Origin: Pardosa pseudoannulata | Taxonomy: Eukaryota > Arthropoda > Arachnida > Araneae > Lycosidae | Direction of reading: 5' to 3' | Length of the DNA: 64,000 nt | NCBI GenBank assembly: GCA_032207245.1 | Contig: CM063503.1 | Location: forward strand, 110,452,383 to 110,516,382 | In this document: in pieces, positions 56,822-64,000 of the stretch | Layout: every line of letters begins with the position of its first letter | Numbering within the stretch: position 1 is the stretch's first letter | Position numbers and translations under genes: made by a program | The notes under the pieces: generated by a model | Seen by the model: the letters and a program-made list of their open reading frames with translations, nothing else | What the model was told of the DNA's origin: nothing | Databases searched by the model: none

Positions 56822-57238
56822 CAGGAATACTTAAAGAAAGTAGAGTGTTATTTTATGGATAAAGTTAAAATATCTGAAATCATTTTAAAAATTGGCTTCA
56901 TTTATAAAATGAATAGTTTCTTAGAAACATAAAACATTTTGTTATACTCTATCGATTCAAGTGAAATTGTAATTTTCATTTAATTTTCTATTAAAACATG
57001 CAAACATTAATAATGTCAATTGCTGGACACGTTAGAAAATATAAAAAAAATATTCGACTAATATATTTAACAGTTTAGATTCAGCAATTTTGCTTCTGAT
57101 ACGCTTATCTATTTTCTGCTAAATTTCGTAAAAATTCTATAACTCGAATTTGAAACTATATTTAAATTAATGACTCAAATGCTTGAATTTTGATTATTGA
57201 ATTTTTCAAGTTTAAAACACATTCTAAATATGAGCATG

Positions 57239-57506
57239 AATAATTATATTACATAAAATATATAGATATTTAAAAAACTGTTATAGTCTAAAATAGAAGA
57301 ATTATTCATAAAAATATTTTTTTCAAAAATATTCCATTTAAAATACTCCCAGTGGATTAAATATTAGTTATTTGATTTGATTATCTTACTTTTATTACCT
57401 ATAAAGGATTGAAATTGAGAATTGATTTTCGATTATATTATATATAAACTTGCATGGTAATTTACATCCCCCCCTTCTCTAAACACTCTTAAAGAGTATA
57501 CTCTTA
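57239..57506 (+). repeat. Tandem duplication, unit 1 (268 bp)
   Basis: Starts AATAATTATATTACATAAAA and is followed directly by a near-identical second unit. The few differences seen are one base in GATTGAAA(T/C)TGAG and changes around the C-rich run near 57469. Units end in CTCTTAAAGAGTAT. Confidence 0.93.
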
Positions 57507-57777
57507 AATAATTATATTACATAAAATATATAGATATTTAAAAAACTGTTATAGTCTAAAATAGAAGAATTATTCATAAAAATATTTTTTTCAAAAATAT
57601 TCCATTTAAAATACTCCCAGTGGATTAAATATTAGTTATTTGATTTGATTATCTTACTTTTATTACCTATAAAGGATTGAAACTGAGAATTGATTTTCGA
57701 TTATATTATATATAAACTTGCATGGTAATTTACATTTTCCCTCCTTCTCTAAATACTCTTAAAGAGTATTTCAACTG
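57507..57777 (+). repeat. Tandem duplication, unit 2
   Basis: Second unit of the duplication. The junction reads AAAGAGTATACTCTTAAATAATT, so an ACTCTTAAA-like microhomology lies at the breakpoint. High identity implies a recent event. Confidence 0.93.
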
Positions 57778-58622
57778 ACATAAATTTTAAACATATTTCG
57801 TCTTAAATATCTAGTCTTTCTTTAACGGGGAGTGGAACAACTCTGTTTTTAAACTGGAGAATTACCCTTTACACTCGTTTAGCACATTTATTTAAAACTG
57901 CTAGTTTGGCAACAAGTTGTTATTACTCAAATATTACATTCAAATGGGTTACTGAAAAAAGATTTATTAAGAGCACAAAAGCTTAAAGTTTGAAATTTAC
58001 TCTCATGCTTTTATAAATAGAAAAATGTTTGAAAAAAGTTTAGAAAATTGAAATAAATTTAGATCAAATATAGCATCAGAATGATTTTGTATTTATCAAT
58101 AAATTGAAAAACCTAAAACAGTGACAAATAAATCTTCATCTTTTAACCAAGGAACTACGTTCAACTTTGCATCATGCAATCTTTTGTAATTGCATTCCTT
58201 GTAAATTTCATCAGATAAAGTCTTCGATTAATGGAAAGCATTTAGAAACTATATCATCAGACTATTCTTTATTTTATTTTATTTTACATTATTATGATCA
58301 GCAGAATCTGAATCCTCATCAAGTTAATAATTATTAAAATACCATGACTGGAAACTTTTGATATTGCAGAATTTTATTTGTAGACATTTTGGAATTTAAA
58401 AATGTGAATACTGAAATATTTCTTCTAATTAAATTATTATACATTATTTACAAGTAATCATCGAGAAAAGTTAATACATTTGTCAATAATATTATTTAAA
58501 TTCCCCTCACCCACAGATATATATAAAATTTAAAAAGTTTGAGTTATATAAATAAAATAATTATAGTAAAAAATTCGTGTATTTTATTTCGAAACAGTAA
58601 ATGGAACTTTTCCTTACAATCT

Positions 58623-58784
58623 TACCAAATGATGACCGAAAGGTTAAGGCGTTAATCTTTGCTACCAAATCCCACTGTGGCATAAATGTCTTTAGCTATT
58701 CGGAATCAGTATTAAGCAATAGGTCCCGGTAACATTAGTCCTCTTGTTACAAAAAGCAGACCGTAACTTTCCAAACCAAATCAA
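58623..58784 (+). mobile_element. tRNA-derived SINE, copy 6 (in intron 2)
   Basis: Head partly deleted (the stretch between the anticodon stem and CAAATCCCACTG is shortened), body TTCGGAATCAGTATTAAGCA and tail CCAAACCAAATCAA present. Flanked by perfect 12-bp duplications TCCTTACAATCT at 58611-58622 and 58785-58796. Confidence 0.9.
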
Positions 58785-58999
58785 TCCTTACAATCTCCTC
58801 TACATTCTTACAATTCGTATTAACTTCGTGACAAATATATAGGATATTTTTCTTAAAATGTTGCAGATTTATTTCACTCTTTACAGACTTTTGATATTAT
58901 TTCACAAACAATAACTAAACCTATTATAATATGAGTTATACAGACTAAACGATACAATACGTTATGACGTCCTACTGTCATTTCCAATCACATGAGACT

Positions 59000-61900
59000 C
59001 TTTGGCCAAAGTTTCCTTAAAAATATGTTGAATCAGAGGGATTATGCTGTGATCACACAGCTTTTCGAGCATTTTCCATCACATTAAGGGATTACATACC
59101 ATTACACTTTTATTTACATTTACATTTATGAATGATTTTTGAAAATTCAGTTTATCCATTGGCTATTGTATTTCTCCATTTAATGTAAAAAACCACATAA
59201 ACATAGTTCAAAATATCGAATTTTATTAAAGAAGAAGCTATATTGAATCATATTACCCTATTAAGAGACATTTAAAAGTCATAAAGCTGAGAACATAATT
59301 TATGCTCTTTTTAAGCTTATATCTAAGTATAATTTATATACTTAAACTTGAAATGTGCTAGTGTGACAGACATGCTAGCAACAATAATCATGAAATATCC
59401 TGAAAATTATAGCAATAAATAGGTACTTGAAAAATCTGTAATTTAGTAAAATAATTATAAACTCTAAACTTAAATTTACACTATTTAAATAGCAAAATCT
59501 GAATTTTTTTATTATTTTCATAATTCTTGTTAATTTTAGTCCGAAAATACGAATAAAATGTGATACAACTTAGGAAATTCTGCAAAGAATTATTCTTAAT
59601 AATAATTCTAAATATTCTCCATGTATACCTCTACTAAATATAATTGTTTTAAAGAATTATTTTTAATTTTTAGAAATTCTGACAGCATAATTATAAAATG
59701 CCGATATTATTTTGTAACAAATTTAAGTATAGTAATCGCATAAGTAATGTGTCAAAAGTAGTTGAAAAATGTTCGCATTAGACTTTTGTTCGAATAATTA
59801 AATGTCATATATCCCATTAAGTTTTACGACAATTTTTCGCTGATTAATTGATTAATATATTTTACTGTTGTTTTCGATTCTCTTAATAACTTGAAAATGC
59901 AATGTCACATAAATTCATATAGGGAAACACGAAGTTTATTATTTTTTGGTGTTCCAAATAGCTACTGGAAAAAATAAATTCATTTTTAATTAGTTAATTA
60001 AAAATAATTTTCATTTTTCATTAGATACACAGCCAGTATAATACACAATCACTAATTTAGGGATATAACATATTTTCCTTAATGCACATTCTTATTATGA
60101 AGGTAAGAATACTTAAATATCAGGGTAAGGCACCTATTTTTCAATATTTTCTACTAGTGTTTGAGAGATACTTGAAAGAATACCGAGATAAAGAAATAAA
60201 TCTTTATAGTGTTAATGTATATCACTTTCTGTCTAGTTAGGTAAATTAGTGATCAATATCACTTTGTAAATATAAGTATTATTTTATCATACGAAATTAA
60301 TTCCCTTTCTTTATAATTTGCTGATGTTCAACTGGCTTAATTAATACAGGTGAAATTTAAAACAACCTGCCTTATGTCTTGAAGAAAGTGATTAATATAA
60401 GTCACGTTCTATCTTTTCTACATGAAATATCATAGCTATAAAAAATGAATCTGTTATTCAATTTTGAAAAATTATCATTATTGTTATTAAAATTTCAAAA
60501 TTATCAATATTGTTGCTTTATAGAATAAAACTTATTAGAAATTAATTTTCAAATGTGATATATTTTTTTAAAAAAAAAAGATGAAAGAGTTATAAAAGAT
60601 TTTTGTAGTCACAGATTTTCCGAAAATTAGAACTCTTAGAACTTTTAATTGTTTTCTGTAGTAGAAAGTGTATTTAGTAAGAAATTATTTCAAGAAATAT
60701 TTTATAATAAACTATATAATAAATAAATTATAGCCGATAAATGTAATATAAAATTCAAACTATCAATGTAATTTTTACATCTCTTTAAAATCATATCTGC
60801 ATAAATATTTTGATACAAGTTTAAATTAAATGATATGAGATCTTATAATGTAAGAAATTTAAAAATTGAGAAAGCACACACATTTAAGAGTTTTTTTGTT
60901 TTTATAATGTGACTAGTAAGTTTTAAAACCATAAGTAAAAAGTTATATAGTTTAAATTATATAGTCTATAGCTATAAGTTAGTTCCAAAAATAAATAAAT
61001 AAATAAAACAATAAATATATAATCTATAAACATTTATATATTTTTTACAGAAAGGTCACTGAAATCATCATCAGTTGTATTCATCCACGAGATATCAGTC
61101 TTAAATATTTCTTAGTTCCAATGATGATAAATATATTTTAGTCGAATAAATATCGTTCCTCGGCCTTTCGTTTCCAATTAATATACAGAAAAATGTTCAT
61201 TTCCTCTTCAGGGAAAGTGTAAAAATCTATTATTACTGATAAGAGAGAAAGCATCTCTGAAAATACTTCCATCCATTGTTTGCAACTGATAAAGCAAGAA
61301 ACATGTAACCATTCACTCGCTTATTCGTAGCCTTTTGTTCTCTTTTGTGATAGGATTTTTCCACAGGGGTTCCGCAACAAAAGAAACATAAAAGCGTAGA
61401 CTGTTTCAGGGTTGTATGATGAAACTGATTACCAGTAAGGAAAGCAGATTTTAATAACTCAAAACGAAAGTATTTGTGTTAGTTGTGCCTTTAGTAACTG
61501 ATACAAATATCTTAATATATTTGTTTTGGAAAGTAATTAAAAATATGATGTTACTAATGATCCAAAGTCATCGAAAGACTAACAAATGCTTTCATTAGTT
61601 ATCCCGAAAAAGTATTTTTGTAATTTAAATGGTTATACGGCTGCTGAACTTTCCAAGAAGTCTATTTGCTAGAAATTTTATAATTTCTTAACAATTACTT
61701 AATCACATATTAGTCTGATATAACTTTTAAAAAATTATTATTTATTATAAATTTAAGAAATTTTATAATATATTAAGCTAAAAATATTGATTTAAAAAAT
61801 CTCATCAACTAGATTTGTATTAAATTTAAATCCGGTTTGATTTTAAATTTTACATTTTTATGTAAAAAATATTAATTAATAAAAAATTCCAAGTTTTCGT

Positions 61901-63370
61901 TTTCCTAATTATTTTCTTAAATGTAATGTTTGCAATATTATTTATACAGGACAAATTATTTATTGAATTCATGAAATAAGATTTATTCTTAGCCATCCTC
62001 AATAAACACTCTTATATACTTTTCCGATATTTTCATCGTTTATAAATTTAACATTATTTTTTTACTTATCGATTCAGTTTTATAGTTCTACTATTTAATT
62101 AAAAAAACACAAAAAGGAGTACTAGTAAATATGCTTTTCTTTTTATGTGAAATTTGAACCAAAGCCTTTAAATCAATGTGATTTATGAGAAAATTTATTA
62201 AGGGAGGATAATTAAAGTGTAATATTCCTTTACAAATTCTAACATTATTAAGCACTTTTATGCTGCTGGTAGCATCTGGTATTCAAGCAATAAGAAATCC
62301 AAGCATAATGAATACACAAAGTATAAAACAAAACTTTTCTTGAGTTATATCTTGATGAAGATTTTGTAGAAAAATCCAGTGATTTTAGTTATGAAGTATA
62401 CCATGGTGATATGAGCCAACAAACATTGCATTGTAGGACCATTAAAAATCGAGGTGATTACTACTATAGTTAAGAAATTTAAAAAATGTTAGGATTAAAA
62501 TATTATCGTAGGTACTAGTTTCTTTTAAAAAATGCATATATCATGGTAGAATAAGATAGATTTTATATAAATCTAGGATAATATAAACTTCTAGAAGTTA
62601 TCAAAAACGTAAAATGACAGACTTCGCAGACTTTCGAAAAGACTAAATTGTAGAAGCCCAATCAGCAGGAACACCGTAATATCCAAGTTAGGCCATATAT
62701 CCCAGTTTTTATATATTTCTAGTAACGTAGCTAGTTGGGTTCGCCAAAGCCAAATAATTGATGGAAGGAGAAGTGGGATGAAAGAGGCCGACGATTAGGG
62801 AATTCGATTAAATATTCTAAAAAGTAAAACATTTACATAGTATCCACAGAGATGAACCATATCTGTAAATTTGGGTATAAATACAAATATTTAGTATCAG
62901 GAAACATTTACGGCTGAGCAACAATTCCCAAACCATTTGTCATAAATGCTAATGCCACAATCACAAAACCTGGTCGATTGGTAAGCGGAAGCTAGTTAAA
63001 TGGAGCGACAGATCATCTTTCACACTTTTCCTCACAACAGGAGGCGAGCACGTTGTTGATATATAGGTGTATGTATGTATGTATAAATCATACTTTTTTA
63101 TTTCTGACCCTAAATTCTCACTGTCAAACAGTCAACTCTCGAAGATTTAACATTTTTACTATTTAGAAACCCTCCAATATGATATAACTTTTTAAGTAAT
63201 AATTACAAATAAAGGTAAGAAGACCTATATCACACATACGGCGTCGATTTTTTAAATATTTATTTCAATATTGCACCTTTTCATTTATATAAGAAAATTT
63301 ATATTTAGTTTCGGTCTGCAAAACAAATGGATTTATTTAAAAATACAATTTATATTTGTTTAAAATAAGC
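59000..63370. other. Intron 2 interior without recognised features
   Basis: AT-rich, no exon matching the receptor family. 62640-63060 is less AT-rich and may be an old repeat, but nothing identifiable was found. Confidence 0.45.
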
Positions 63371-63372
63371 AA

Positions 63373-63373
<1 letters not shown>

Positions 63374-63420
<47 letters not shown>
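63374..63420. repeat. (TA)n microsatellite
   Basis: TA run ending in ACACAT. Confidence 0.95.
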
Positions 63421-63422
<2 letters not shown>

Positions 63423-64000
63423 AGGGCCAATGAGTACCGAAAGAATTATACTAAGTGTAATTAAAGACTTCTTGGATAAATATTTATATTAGAATAAATT
63501 ACTTTTATTCTTTACACCGAACTCTTAAACCGAGAATAATTGTAAGCCAAGAATTCATCTGGGTGAAACGTGGCTGAAAGATCGATATTTCTATTTTATT
63601 ACTTGTGAAGTGAACGCTAACAATAGAATCAAATAGCATTCAATAAAGTTCATGATTGTATATTGAATGAGTATGTAACTACAACATAATTATTCTTAAT
63701 AATAATTCTAAATGCCTTTTATGCACGACTGATTTTTTTACGAATATTTAAAACACTGTTGTCACATTTCTATTTATCATATCCCATTGACATTAACCAA
63801 ATACTTATTTTATAGGTGTAGAATTTAAGAATAAAGTTAATATACTGTAAAAACAACATTTATACCATAGTGTACTTTAAATGAATGATCTCTGCAATAT
63901 TGAAGGAACACAATTTTTAAACTATGAAGTATAAGAGTGAAAATTAGAGTTATCTATATTCTAGCACATGAACTACATTATAATATTCTAAAACATATAA

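Overview
This is an animal nuclear genome window: strongly AT-rich, poor in CpG, full of long simple repeats, with an intron-containing gene and several families of eukaryotic transposable elements. An arthropod is likely, and a chelicerate (spider, scorpion or horseshoe crab) is my preferred guess. That guess rests on overall character (a very long intron in a glutamate receptor gene, BEL/Pao and pogo elements, a tRNA-derived SINE) and not on a diagnostic sequence.

The only host gene I can support with good confidence is the 5' part of an ionotropic glutamate receptor on the + strand. Exon 1 (22705-22792) encodes a signal peptide and the first residues of the mature protein. Exon 2 (51305-51457) continues in phase with the start of the amino-terminal domain. 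Between them is an intron of about 28.5 kb (22793-51304). Intron 2 starts at 51458 and runs to at least the window end, with no exon 3 seen. A GC- and CpG-richer patch (about 22160-22530) just before exon 1 is the likely promoter/5' UTR. No other gene is recognised in the 22 kb upstream.

Mobile elements: (1) a decayed BEL/Pao LTR retrotransposon on the - strand (about 7685-9880) with LTR, gag-like DUF1759 region and aspartic protease, cut off before reverse transcriptase; (2) a pogo/Tigger-like DNA transposon on the - strand (about 11055-13275) with recognisable helix-turn-helix, first catalytic Asp and C-terminal domain, but with the middle of the catalytic core missing; (3) a tRNA-derived SINE with at least six copies, one of them inserted into the pogo transposase with a 10-bp target duplication; (4) piggyBac-like MITEs with TTAA targets and CCCT ends at 26268-26903, 27853-28685 and 49923-50175, plus single ends elsewhere.

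Local duplications include a 91-bp perfect direct repeat just upstream of exon 2, a 268-bp tandem duplication at 57239-57777, and two weaker dispersed pairs. About 25 microsatellites, mostly (TA)n, break up the window; the largest are the (AC)n array at 4739-5533 and the (TA)n arrays at 9892-10464 and 20379-20911. The rest is AT-rich sequence in which I see no gene. I found no new multi-gene system. The least explained items are a nine-cysteine open frame with splice-like borders (56581-56821, - strand), a pair of hairpins at 36139-36265, and the 91-bp identical repeats.
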